A DNA stretch of 64,000 nt. Source: Zygnema cylindricum. Taxonomy: Eukaryota > Streptophyta > Zygnematophyceae > Zygnematales > Zygnemataceae. The position numbers and the translations under genes were made by a program. A model generated the notes under the pieces. The model made no database searches. It worked only from the letters and a program-made list of their open reading frames with translations, and was not told where the DNA came from. Numbering within the stretch: the first letter of the stretch is position 1; every line of letters starts with the position of its first letter. Positions 46,714 to 58,000 of this stretch are shown here, piece by piece. The stretch spans positions 171,501 to 235,500 of the forward strand of contig JBBHKE010001197.1 of NCBI GenBank assembly GCA_037447655.1, given 5' to 3'.

Positions 46714-47766
46714 TATATTATCGTCATCGTTGATGACTATTCAAGATTTTCGTGGGTTCGATTATTGAAGAGAAAATCGGATGCTCTTCAAACTTTTATT
46801 GAGTGGCATGCATTTGCCGAAAGACAATGCGAACGGAAGTTGAAAGCCATTCGTTCGGATAATGGAGGTGAATTTATTGCATTTGAGGGGTATTGTAAGG
46901 AGAAAGGTATTACCCAACAATTCACTTCACCTTATTCTCCAGAATCAAATGGAGTTGCCGAAAGGAAAAACAGGACCTTACAAGAAATGGTGAGGGCGAT
47001 GGTGCATTCGGCCGGTCAAAGTATCTCATTATGGGGAGATGACATCCTCACAGCAAATTACATTTGTAATCGGAGACTTACTTCGGTTTCCGGTGACAAA
47101 ACACCATTCGAATTACTTTATGGGCGAAAACCGGCCCTCCATCATCTCAGAATTTGGGGATGTCGTGCTACGGTGTATGTGGATCAAGTGAAAAGGAAAG
47201 GGAAATTTGCGGCGAGAAGTTGGCCCGGAATTTTCGTGGGCCATAGTACAAAAGGAAATCTTTATCGTGTATTCGACACGGTTCGTCGTATTGTGGAAGA
47301 ATCCCGAAATGTTAATTTTCATGAATACTTAAAATCGGTTATTGAGAAATTGGCGAAATTGAAGAATAATCTTGATTTTTATGAGGTAGACGATGTTGCC
47401 AATTTCCCGGACATTCAGGACTCCGATTCAGATGAGGAACCGGAATCCATTGTTAACATCAAGAAGGGAAAATCAAATGTTAATTCGAGTTCGGAAAAAT
47501 TGGACATTGACATTGATGTTCGGAGTAATGCAAGCCGAAATTCCAAAATGTCGACGGAAAGTCAAAAATCCTCAAGCTCAAAATCGAGTTTACCAAATAT
47601 GGACGAGGAGGAGCAAAATGTGGAACAAGTTCCGTTTCTTAGACGGAGTACTCGAGAGAATAGAGGAAAGAAACCGAATCGGCTTTCTTATGACAAAATT
47701 GGTGGAGAGAATTCCAATTCCCATTATTTCGTCTCCGATGCAAAGGAGACGGAAATCCTCTTATAG
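46714..47766 (+). CDS. copia C integrase and linker
   Basis: Integrase core: VDDYSRFSW just after the stop at 46711, then IRSDNGGEF near 46850 and SPYSPESNGVAERKNRTL near 46930-46985 hold the D, D and E of the catalytic triad. The C-terminal region LRIWGCRATVYV near 47145 is followed by a Ser/Asp-rich linker. Integrase joins the cDNA to the chromosome. The frame ends at TAG 47764-47766, in a readthrough-like context, directly ahead of RT in the same frame. Confidence 0.85.
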   Translation, partial: YIIVIVDDYSRFSWVRLLKRKSDALQTFIEWHAFAERQCERKLKAIRSDNGGEFIAFEGYCKEKGITQQFTSPYSPESNGVAERKNRTLQEMVRAMVHSAGQSISLWGDDILTANYICNRRLTSVSGDKTPFELLYGRKPALHHLRIWGCRATVYVDQVKRKGKFAARSWPGIFVGHSTKGNLYRVFDTVRRIVEESRNVNFHEYLKSVIEKLAKLKNNLDFYEVDDVANFPDIQDSDSDEEPESIVNIKKGKSNVNSSSEKLDIDIDVRSNASRNSKMSTESQKSSSSKSSLPNMDEEEQNVEQVPFLRRSTRENRGKKPNRLSYDKIGGENSNSHYFVSDAKETEILL

Positions 47767-47772
47767 CAATTA
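47761..47772 (+). promoter_or_regulatory. putative programmed readthrough stop (TTA TAG CAA TTA)
   Basis: An in-frame TAG is followed by CAA TTA, the exact tobamovirus-type leaky context. It lies at the same alignment position as the TAA in copia A (406-408). An ATG occurs at 47773 in the same frame, so internal initiation of RT is an alternative. Confidence 0.6.
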
Positions 47773-49323
47773 ATGTGCGAGAATTTGGCCGGCGATCCTC
47801 AATCATACGCGGAGGCGAGAAATTCGTGTGATTGGGAAACGAAGTGGAAGCCGGCATGGGAGAAGGAGTATAAATCAATTGTGGAAAATCGGACATTTGA
47901 GGAAGTAAAATTACCGGAAGGAAAGAAAGCGATTGACGCGAAATGGGTCTTCAAAAATAAAACAGGTGCATCGGGTGAAGTAGTAAAACATAAAGCGAGA
48001 CTTGTATGCAAAGGATTTCAGCAAAGAGAGGGGGTAGATTACACGGAGATGTATGCCCCCGTTGTGAAATTCGACTCTTTAAAGATGATTATGGCGATTG
48101 CCGCTGCAAAGAAGAAACACGTTCATCAAATGGATGTGGAGACCGCGTTCCTAAATGGAGACTTAGAAGAAGAGGTTTATATGAAGGTACCCGAAGGCGT
48201 GACATCACAGGAAGGCACGGTATGGCGTCTTCGCAAATCGCTCTACGGATTGAAGCAAGCGCCTCACACATGGTATTTACGCCTACACAAAGTTCTTTTG
48301 GACTTTGGTTTCACACGTACGATCTCGGATTCTGGAGTGTACGTGAAAGGACAAGGAAAAGATCAAATTATATTTTCGGTTTACGTCGATGATTTCTTGA
48401 TGACGTCGGATAGTTTGGAACGTATACGCGAATTGAAAGCATACTTACGACAACATTTAAAAGTCACAGATCTTGGCGAAGTAAAATATATTTTGGGAAT
48501 TGAAGTGATTCGTAATGAGAACGGGGATATAAAGTTAAGTCAACCACAATATTGTAAAGAGGTATTAACTCGGTTTTCTATGCTTGACGCAAAACCAGTT
48601 TCGACGCCTATGGATGCAAAAATTCAATTGCGAAAGTTTGAGGAAGAAGCGACGGTAGATGTACTGTACCGCGAAGCGATTGGAAGTTTAATGTACCTAA
48701 GTGTTGGTACGCGGCCCGATATTTCGGCCGCCGTTTCAATTGTAAGTCGATATTGTCAAGCACCTAAAAAATTGCATTGGGAAGCCGTCAAGCGTATATT
48801 TCGTTACTTGGCGGGAACTATCGATATCGGTCTTGTTTTTAAATCTAAAAGCGAATCATTGGAATGTGTCGGATATTGCGAAGCCGATTGGGGCGGAGAT
48901 TTCGATTCGGGAAAATCAACGTCCGGATATGCGTTTGTGTTTGGTGGAGCGGCAATTTCGTGGAGTTCGCGTTTGCAACCAACCGTGGCACTAAGTTCAA
49001 CGGAGGCCGAGTATATGGCGGCGTGCCACCCAAGCAAGGCATCAATATGGATAAAAGAAATGTTAAGCGAACTTGGATTTTCGATTAGATGCTTACAGAT
49101 TTTTACGGATAGTATGAGTTAAATGGCACTTGTGAAAAATCCCGTATTTCACAAGCGCACTAAACATAAACGGATTCAATGGTATTTCGTACAAGATTTG
49201 GTAGCGGCAAAAGAAGTGCAATTTTTGTATGTATCGACACTTGAGGAAGCTGCCGATATGCTTACTAAGGCGGTGACGTTTGATGTGCTTTTAAGAGGAA
49301 GACCTAAACTAGGGTTGTTGTGA
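47767..49323 (+). CDS. copia C reverse transcriptase and RNase H
   Basis: In frame with integrase after the TAG. RT: KAIDAKWVFKNKTG, QMDVETAFLNGDLEEEVYMK (48127-48186), LYGLKQAPHTWY and catalytic YVDD (about 48382-48393). RNase H: YCEADWGG (its first Asp motif reads EAD), STEAEYMAA near 48999-49025. A stop TAA at 49120-49122 splits the RNase H tail, which continues as HKRTKHKRIQWYFVQD to TGA 49321-49323. The catalytic RT residues are intact. Confidence 0.9.
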
Positions 49324-49341
49324 CGTTGACGATTCTTCAAT

Positions 49342-49353
49342 GAAGAGGGGGAA
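49342..49353 (+). other. polypurine tract of copia C
   Basis: GAAGAGGGGGAA directly before the 3' LTR TG. Confidence 0.85.
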
Positions 49354-49923
49354 TGTTACGATTCATTGAAAGAATCGTACGCACGCGAAATCAGTTTGAT
49401 TTCGCGAAAGAAAAACTGTACTTTCTTGAATATACCAAAAGTACAGTTACGTGAAAGTTCTATAGGTTTCGCGAAATGAATTTGTCGTTTCGTTTCGCGT
49501 CTAGAATTTTCGTACGTCTAGTTTAGTATGATAGTACTTCTAGATTTGTCTAGTACTTTCGTCTTAGCTTGTCGTTTTGCTATGTTTCAACCCTAAGTGA
49601 AATTTAGAGTATTATAGCTTAATCTGCGGACAGGTGGCAGATTTTTGGAGGCTTCTTGGCGGTGCACGCTCACACGTGTCACGCCATGGCTGGTATTATA
49701 TTAAAGGGACACCATGACTGTGTGTTAATCAATCAATGAGGAATTGGAGGATTATATGGAGTAATAGAAGAGATAGAGAAGAAATTGTAATTTCAGTTTT
49801 ATATTAATGTGAGATTTTTTTTGAAATGTCTCTTCAATGTTGATTTAATGTTTTATAATCTGAATGCTTCTGTTGCTATAAGTGTTTATAAGTGAGCTCA
49901 GAGTTTTATTATCGATCCTTTCA
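49354..49923 (+). repeat. 3' LTR of copia C
   Basis: TGTTACGATTC to CCTTTCA, 570 bases, followed by the CCTGC duplication. G-box ACACGTGTCA at 49672-49681. Confidence 0.95.
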
Positions 49924-49928
49924 CCTGC

Positions 49929-51578
49929 AAGCCGCCACATTCAGTAATGAGTCTTCCGCCGCCCATCGTTCGTTTGTGACCGTCCGATCATCTAATGTAG
50001 CTAGCCGCCCTTTTCAAGAAGTACGATTTCGTGTCGTTAATTCTTTGCTCGATTTTGTGTCAATCGTTGTGTTGGTTTTTGTCGTGTCTAAAAATGTCTG
50101 TACAAACGTTAATATAAAAGTATCTAAATGTTTTGTGAAACATGACATGGTCCATGCACGTGTAACGAGCATGATAAACGGGCATGATAAAGAGGCATGA
50201 TGAAACAGGACACCGTCTATGCCCGTGTAACGCACATTGATTTATAATTAAAACCAAAACTCCCATCCCTCCTTCCTTCATCTTTCTATCATTTATGGTG
50301 TGTATTTAGAGTTTTGTTAGAATAATTTTTGGGTACAAGAAGCATTCGGCAAGGCCAAAACCTACAATTTTTTCCTACGTTTAGCAGTAGGATCTCACAT
50401 TTTTAGGTTAACTTGTTGTATGTTTCATTGTATGTAAATTGTTACATTAGATAAAAGTGAGGTATATTACAAAATTTTGTACCTGACCATACCACATCGT
50501 ACTATTTTTTAGTCATTTTTTTTTGAAAATAACATTATAGAGGATGCAATAATGATTCTCCAAAGGTCCAAGAAAAAACATTGACCGTCCGATTACACTT
50601 TGGTCTTTATCCGTGAAGCAATCTCTCCATCAGCCTCTGTAATGGTGAACCCACCCTACGGAGGTGAGTTCATCCTCACAAAACACGTAAAATCACTACA
50701 TTTAGACGATAGACACGTGCAACTATAAAATACTATTAAAATTTCATCACGTCAACAAAGTCACGTGCCTTCAAGCAAGGTGAACTTAAAATCTTTGCTA
50801 AAATGAAGTACTTTTTTTGCCTTCCATCCAGAAGATGTAAGGTTTTTTCCTTCCTTTCATAGTTACTCAAATCGCATATTATGCACAAAACGAAAGCACG
50901 AATACTAAATAAAATTTGCATCTATTGATTTTTGAAAATCGTTAAAATGCGTAACTGACTATGTATCTATACATTTCTTTACATTTTTCGTTATTTGAAT
51001 TTCCAACTTTCAAATAAAAATTTTCGATACAGTAAAAGATCTTATCTACTAAAGTGAAAAAACAAGCGACGCGGCAACCTCGGCGCTGAACCATAAACTA
51101 GTGACAAGGGATGTTAAACCAACGACCATGATGTTGACCAATTGCCCCCACTCTATTCCTCGAGTTCTAGGCATGGATGCTTGTAGCAACTTTCGGTAAT
51201 GCTTCAACAACGACTTCAATGCCATCTTCAGTGGCATTTTCCATTGCATCACCAATGGCGGCTTCCTTGTAGAGGAGCTTTAGTGGTGGCTTCCTTGTAG
51301 AGGTGGAAGGAGGAGGACAGTCATAGAGAAATTCAAAAATTATGCGCGCAAATGCTGCAACATCTCTTTTTAAAAAAAATCGTACAATTTTTCGTACAAC
51401 AAAAACTACACAAAATTTACGAAAAGTATCAAAATAAAAAATAATGCGTAAAAAATATATATATATATATATGTATATATTTGCGTAAATTTTAAAAACT
51501 ATAATTCCTTCCAAAACAACGATTTTTGAATTCTTTACAACTTCATGGTTTTGAAGTCAATTTTTTTTCGTTTTTTTT
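49929..51578. other. unassigned DNA
   Basis: Continuation of the insertion target of element C. No gene is recognised. A GGCTTCCTTGTAGAGG unit is repeated near 51258-51302, and a short AT run lies near 51451-51480. Minus-strand open frames at 51049-51514 have no clear similarity. Confidence 0.5.
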
Positions 51579-51639
51579 TTGAAACACAGATTCAAATTGC
51601 GAAAGTACACATACATAATACGCAGTAATAGATTTCGAA

Positions 51640-53230
51640 ACAGGGGGGGTGTCGCAACACATAGGAGTTGTGAGGCGGTTGTCTACGGTTTACAAGCGAT
51701 TTTGGGCTTGCATCCGGATAGGGTGGTTCTTCAAGTTAACATTGCTTACTTCTTTAACACAATTGATCGCAAGGCCATTTTCCGTGAGCTCTGACACGCG
51801 CCGTCTGTTTTTAACCATTTTTTTCTTTTTGTTCGTCCATTTTACTCCAAACCTAGCCCTTTACTTTATCCCATCGGAGGCCTATTAGGGGACGTTGTAA
51901 CTTTGGAATCAGTAACTGGTACTTGTCAAGGCAACCCTCTAAGAGCCTTTTTGTTTGCTCTTGCTGAATTGCAATCTCCAAGAGCATCGGCTACAGCTTT
52001 TCCAAGTTGTTTCTTTCATTCAATTGGCGAAGACACTCACATCAGCGGCTTGGCGACCCTGGTTGCCCAACGCCTTTTGTACTAGGCCCGCAGTTTGGCC
52101 CCCAACTATTCTTTCTTTTCTTCCCTTTCCAAATTTGATGATCGACATTTTGGAATTCAACATCAAGTGGTCAGCCATGGAATCTTTGATCGGCCGAAAG
52201 AACTCATCGCTTATAGACAATCTATTTTACCAGTGTCTTGTAGGGGTCTCGGCTTACGTCCTACGGCCATCGTGGCACCTGCAACCTACCTAAGGAGTTG
52301 AGCTTTGGTGGCATATACTTTTATTTCAAATTTTTTAGTGGAGGATACTCATACTTTAGCTCATGCAGTCTCTCAAGTGATGAGGGTTTGTAGTCATTCC
52401 AACATGCGTTATTGTCCTCTTGAGCGCTTTTCCCTTTTGAGGCTCAAGTCAAAGCTCTTGCGTTTTTTTTATTTATCACCAAAATTCACTCAAGCGTGCA
52501 ACAACACATCGCAAATGAAATAGTTGCATCCGAATGCAATGATATACTTTAGGTGCTCCCTACGGCTGAAGCGCGGAGTTGACTTTGATCGTGTTCGGGC
52601 CTAGGGCCGGAACTTTTTTAATTGCTACACCAATTCTTACTTCGCTCCGTTTATCTTCTCCTCTTTTTTCCGATGTTATTCCCTTACGGCTTGGCTTGAA
52701 GCACCTTTTCCTTTTAGGCAAGCCCAATTGCATTTGTGGTCAACTTATAGACGAGCAAGGGGTATATTTTCTACGTTGCTAACACGGTAGGGAGCGATCA
52801 ACAGCATATGACATGGTATTGGATGCAATAGTTGCTGTGGGTTTTGAAGCAGGGTACACGGTCAAGAGCGAGGTGTCTCACATACTTCCACCACGTTCTC
52901 AATCTAAGAGTACACGGGTTCCTCATGTGGATCTAGTTTTTCTACATGGCTCGGCGAGAACATTGGGGGACGTAGACCTCTACGATATCCCGTATTTTCT
53001 CGCGCGGCATTACAAACACGTGTTGCGGCTCGGGATGCAACGACTTCAAAAAAACGTTACTACGAGCACCGATACCTAGCTAATAGTTTCATACCATTTG
53101 ATTTAGAGATATTCGGGACCTTAGACTCGTTTTATGGCAACTTTTTGCACGACTGCGTTAACGATATTTCAAAGTTAGAGGTCTCGGTAGTCCTTCTCCA
53201 TCTCTCATGTCGGCTTTTTACCGCCAAACC
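51640..53230 (+). pseudogene. relic of a non-LTR (LINE-like) reverse transcriptase with C-terminal nuclease-like region
   Basis: Pieces in several frames line up in the order of a known green-lineage RT family. EAVVYGLQAIL and VVLQVNIAYFFNTIDR (51660-51780) carry the motif-A Asp replaced by Asn. SVTGTCQGNPL (about 51909-51941) is motif B. GEDTHISG (near 52030) stands for the AxDD motif C. GLGLRP..IVAPATYL lies near 52250. The end holds a Cys/His-type motif CICGQLIDEQGVYFLRC (52731-52783) and a HVDLVF..LGDVDLYD stretch (52925-52990) that resembles restriction-like endonuclease cores. Catalytic changes, stops and frameshifts show that it is dead. Nuclease identity is an inference. Confidence 0.65.
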
Positions 53231-53487
53231 ATATTTGTAGTCATTGAATGTTCCCAAGCTTCGGCCATTATTCGATAGAGCACAGTGGTTATTGACAGCT
53301 GAGGACTGCGAGACTTATCGCCGCGCAATTGGATGGGTATATACAATGTTTGTAGCTCTGATGTTTTGTTGGGCGTAGTTTAACGCTTAAGTGTATATGG
53401 TAATTTTTAGTGTTTTTAGAGTTTAGTTTTCTTTGTTTGTTTTTTTTTTTTTTTCTTAGGTTTTTTAAACATTATTGTTGTGCTTTT

Positions 53488-54346
53488 TGTAACTCTCTGA
53501 CCTCCATTGGTCGGCAAAGTAAGCACCTCACTTGAAGCCTCTAGGATAGCACCGACCCACTCGCGTTTGATCAATAATGTTTGCCACCATGACAGACAAA
53601 ATACTTATAAGACTTCATTCTAGTGAAGGTAACAATCCGTTGAGTGTGCCCAAAAAAAAATTATGCAATTTGCTTCCCTAAACTGTTAGTTATGGATGGC
53701 CAAAGATGGCCTATAAATACAGAATGCCCTCACAGAGAAAGGCGGCTACCTCTAAAATTGTCTAAGCCTAAAACCTCTCTCTAAAACCACTTTTAGTGAA
53801 ATACGACACCAATCACAAAACTATGTAATACTTTAAAGTACGGGTGCCGAAGTACTTTCTGCACGCCCCATGTACGACATGGCCATAAAGGTGACGCCTG
53901 TCACATTTGGACTTGTTATGATGCTTTCCGGAGATCCCGTTGTCAATTGAGATATTGCCACGTGTCATCCAATGTGGTGGTGACTAAAAACCGCCAAGGC
54001 GGCCATTCCGCAATGTCGGCTCGTACCATGGCCATCCGATCTAAGTCAGCTTTCAATACAAGCCGTCGAAATAAATGTCTGTAACATTCGTTTCGTAGGG
54101 TATGTAAAGTACAACAGAAAATATGCCTTAGAAGTCCGTTCTGATAGTTAAATGGAATTCCCTATGTGTACATGTTTAAATATTTTTCTTACCTTATATA
54201 TCTCAACACAATTCCTAGACTATACGATAAGCTAACGGCTACCGGCTAATCTGCAAGAAGGTAAGTACTATAATTAAATCCTGGTGCTGGTTGACTTTTT
54301 GGTAAGGTCTAAATTTTGCATACTTCTTGTCTTTTTGGGCAGCGTA
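53488..54346 (-). repeat. antisense family-H LTR fragment
   Basis: The plus strand starts TGTAACTCTCTGACCTCC, matching the TGAAACTCTGAGACCTCC end of H2. It holds G-box GCCACGTGTCA (53957-53967), the imperfect palindrome (54069-54098), the tRNA-like block (54230-54303) and ends at the D3 LTR. The last part toward its 5' end is missing. Confidence 0.7.
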
Positions 54347-55037
54347 TGTTGTCTTTTTGGAAAGCTTTCAGTCTCAGAGCAGCGCAGCTGCTATACAAAC
54401 AGAGCAGCGCAACAACTATAAAGACAGAGAAGCGTAGCTTCTATACACCAGAGCAGCGCAGCAGCAGAGCAGACAGAGCAGCGCAGCCGCTATACAGCTG
54501 AGCAGCGCAGCAGCAAACAGCGCAGCAGCGAAGTTGCAACACAAACAGGACAACGCAACCACGATTATATTTGATATGGTCCGTACGGACAACGCAGCGT
54601 TTGATATTCTTAATGTGATTCTATACAGGATAGAGACAGTGCGATGGACACGATTCTAGTTAACTTAGTGGGTAACTTAGTGGTAGCTTAGTGATAGCTG
54701 AGTGGTAGGTTGACAGATTAGTGGTAGCTTGGTGGTTTGACGTACCTCTCAAGTACACTGGTGTTGCCAGTTCAACAGAAGTATAAGACTTATGACTGAG
54801 AACATATTATGTATCGAGACTTCGAAGCAGTAAAACTGTAGACAATTTTTGGGAAACTTTTGAGTATTATATCTTAAGTGTTGTCAGGTCAATTGTGCTG
54901 AAACTTTGGGAGTTATCAATGTTTATGCTACTCTATATTCTGATAGAGTTTTGTGAGGTTTGGATGCTTGTATAAGAATTAGTTAGCACCTAAATACAAT
55001 TGTTTTGTAAGATTCTTGATAGCTTCTGAGAGTCTAT
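54347..55037 (+). repeat. 5' LTR and leader of copia D3
   Basis: It starts TGTTGTCTTTTTGGAAAGC, like the D1 LTR. Tandem AGAGCAGCGCAGC units fill 54374-54560 and CTTAGTGGTAG-type units fill 54660-54735. The LTR/leader border and the primer site were not identified. Confidence 0.7.
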
Positions 55038-58000
55038 CATGTCTACTTCTACTACTACTGCTGCTCCTCCACCAGCACCGATGGTTGTAGAACAACAGGT
55101 CATGGGCTTGTGATCAAGATTTCCTAATTTTTCCGGAGATAAGTATGTTTACTAGGCGGATATGGTGGAGACACATTTTGAGAATGTCAATCTTTTAGAT
55201 ATCTTGAATGGTTCGCTGGATGAATATGATCTGTCATGGTCTCAGAAAAATACGCAAGCTCGTTCAATTCTGAAATTTTGTATATCTGAGGACTTAGCTA
55301 TGTCTTGGATAAAAATGAAAAAAACAATTGATATCTAGAAATCCTTTAAAAGTGATTATGAAAAGGCCAAAGTCTAGGAAGAGCTTCTATTGGCTAGAAA
55401 AATTTGGGACTATAAGTACACTGGCGGTACAATGGCTGAATATTCTAACAAATTTCGTATCCTTGTAGATGCACATGCTTGTGCAGGTGGGGTGTTTCCT
55501 CCTTTTCAACAGGCAACATTTCTCATGAGGGGTCTCCCTCGTAGTATGAAAGGAGCATGTGACATGCTCAAACAAAATGATAAAGCTAGCTGGACTTTAC
55601 AATTAGCCAACAATATTTTACTACAAGAGGAAGCTACATATAATATTCTCAATGTTGAGCAAGTAAAGGATTTTAATTCAGACTTTGACAGAAAAAGCCA
55701 GTTTAATCAGCAAAGGAATCAGTTTAATCAGTTCAGATAGTTTAATCTAGGTGGAAATAGACAATCAAACAATGCATGCTTTTTTTTGTAGTGAGAGAGG
55801 TCATGGATACAAATTCTGTCCTAAGCTTAAAAAAGCAAACGATACAGGTTTATACAGGCCGAGATGGCAACAAAGCCCATTTTACAAAGGCTTCACGGGG
55901 CCTACATCTCGTGGAAATGCACTATTTTCGGCTTCTTCGTCTCTCCAAGACGAGACTTTGAAGGTTTCTACGAAGGATGAAATGGATCTATTCGCTATGG
56001 CAGCTAAGATGGAGGTTGCAAAGAACCTTGGATGGATAATGGATACAGGAGCGTCAACCCACATATGCTGGAACAAGGCCATCTTCAAAAATCTGAAGAC
56101 AACGCCGGAGAAAAATATTTATTATGCTTGTGGAATGAGTGTCCAGACTCGTGCTCTGGGTGATGTGTCCTTACTAGTTGATGTAGAAGGAAAAGAAATT
56201 GAAAGGACTCTTCACAATGTCTTATTTGTGCCTGACTTTAAGAAAAATATGTTTTCTACGTCGTTGGTAGAGAGGAAAGGCTTTGAGGTTAATTTGAAAA
56301 ATGGTCGGCAAGTTGTTAGCAAAAATGGCAAGGTTGCATTTACAGGTAGTAGAGATAGTAGCAAGATGTATCACATGGATATGGCTAATACATGGGAGAA
56401 TGATGTTCTGTCCTCCGGTGTTTTGCACTCAGATGAGTTGTGGCATAAAAGATTAGGCCATGTAAACTATGATAGTTTGAGGAAAATGGTCCTTGCTGGA
56501 ATAAAAGAGGGTGTATCAATCACAGATGAGCCGGTCAAAACTTGTGATGTTTGCGCTTTAGGCAAAATCCATAGATTGCCATTTCCTACACAGTCTGAGC
56601 ATCGGTCAACAAAACTTTTACAACAAATTCATTCGGATGTCTTTCGTCCGGCGAAGGTTCCATCTGCCAGGAGGATGAAATATATGGTCACCTTCACAGA
56701 TGATTTCTCCAGGTTTAGAAAAGTTTACTTCATGAAGGAGAAGAGTTAAGTGTTTGGTCACTTCAAACACTATAAAGCATGGGCAGAAAAGCTTCATAAT
56801 TTACCTATTTTGCAGCTCAGATTGGACAATGGTGGTGAATATACATAAAAGGAATTTGAAACCTTTTTACTCGAGGAGGGAATAAGTCATCTATTTACTG
56901 TTCCATATTCACCGGAACAAAATGGGGTGCCGGAAAGACTGAATAGAACTCTCACGGAGGGCTCTAGGTCGATACTCGCAGATAAAAACGTGGATCCGAA
57001 ATTATGGGCTGAGGCTCTAAATTGTGCAGTTTATGTTAAGAATAGGATACGATCAAGATTGGTAGAAACTACTCCTTATGAGATTTGGACAGGTAGCAAA
57101 CCAAATGTTAGCCATTTCAAGGTCTTTGGTAGTCAATGCTTTATGTTGGATACGTCTACATATAGATGGAAAATGGAACCGAAGGGATTACCGGGTATTT
57201 TGTTAGGATATGATGTTCACTCAAAAGGTTATAGAGTCTTTGTGTTTGAGAGGCAGAAAATAGTTGTAGCAAGGAACATCATTGTTAAAGATGAACTAGA
57301 TTCCATAGATTTATTTCAAATGATAGAGCAGCAAAAGCAACAAAAGGTACAGGAATATGTCATTTTAGATTGCATGCAAGATATTGTCCTGCAGATTCCA
57401 CAAACTCCGGTGGTTCCTCCGGAGTCTGACTCTCTCCAAGTTCCTCAACAAATTCGGGTCCAGACAGACCAACAGCGATCAGTAAACACAGATCGCAACC
57501 AGCTCAATGCACGGCATCCGACGATCTCAGCCTTAGAATTTCCGGGGGGAAGAAGATCAAGCAGCCGCTTGCAAGCAAGCTCTCACTTTGCCTCCTCCGC
57601 AGCCTCAGGGGAGCCTTTGACCATTCAGGAGGCCTTTTCATCACCAGAATGGAATCAGTGGATTGAGGCAGCAAACGACGAAATGAAGTCTAGCATGGAG
57701 GCTCAAACATGGGAGCTTGTGGACCTTCCTCCAGACCGAAAAGCAATCGGCATCAAATGGGTATTGAACGTGAAGTTAAATATCGATAACACCATTGAAT
57801 GTTATAAGGCCAAACGTGTGGCAAAGGGGTACAATCAAAAGGAAGGAATCGATTTTGAAGAAACATTTTCTCCGATTGTAAGATTTCTGACATTTAGGAT
57901 TTTGCTATCTTTAGCTGCTATAGAAGATATGGAAATACATCAGATGGATGTAAAGACGACCTTTTTGTACGGAGAACTAGAAGAGACAATTTATATGTAG

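Larger units (their letters stand above)
43903..49923 (+). mobile_element. complete copia element C (family T)
   Basis: The two 570-base LTRs differ at about 25-30 sites by eye. They are flanked by a perfect 5-base target duplication, CCTGC (43898-43902 and 49924-49928). Primer site, gag, protease, integrase, RT, RNase H and polypurine tract are in canonical copia order. The start dinucleotide of the 5' LTR is TT instead of TG. Several stops break the frame, mostly explicable as CGA-to-TGA changes. Confidence 0.95.

Noticed and set aside
55080-55110. GGTCATGGGC near the D3 gag start as a half-tRNA primer site
   Set aside because: It lies inside the gag coding sequence, not next to an LTR end, and matches poorly.
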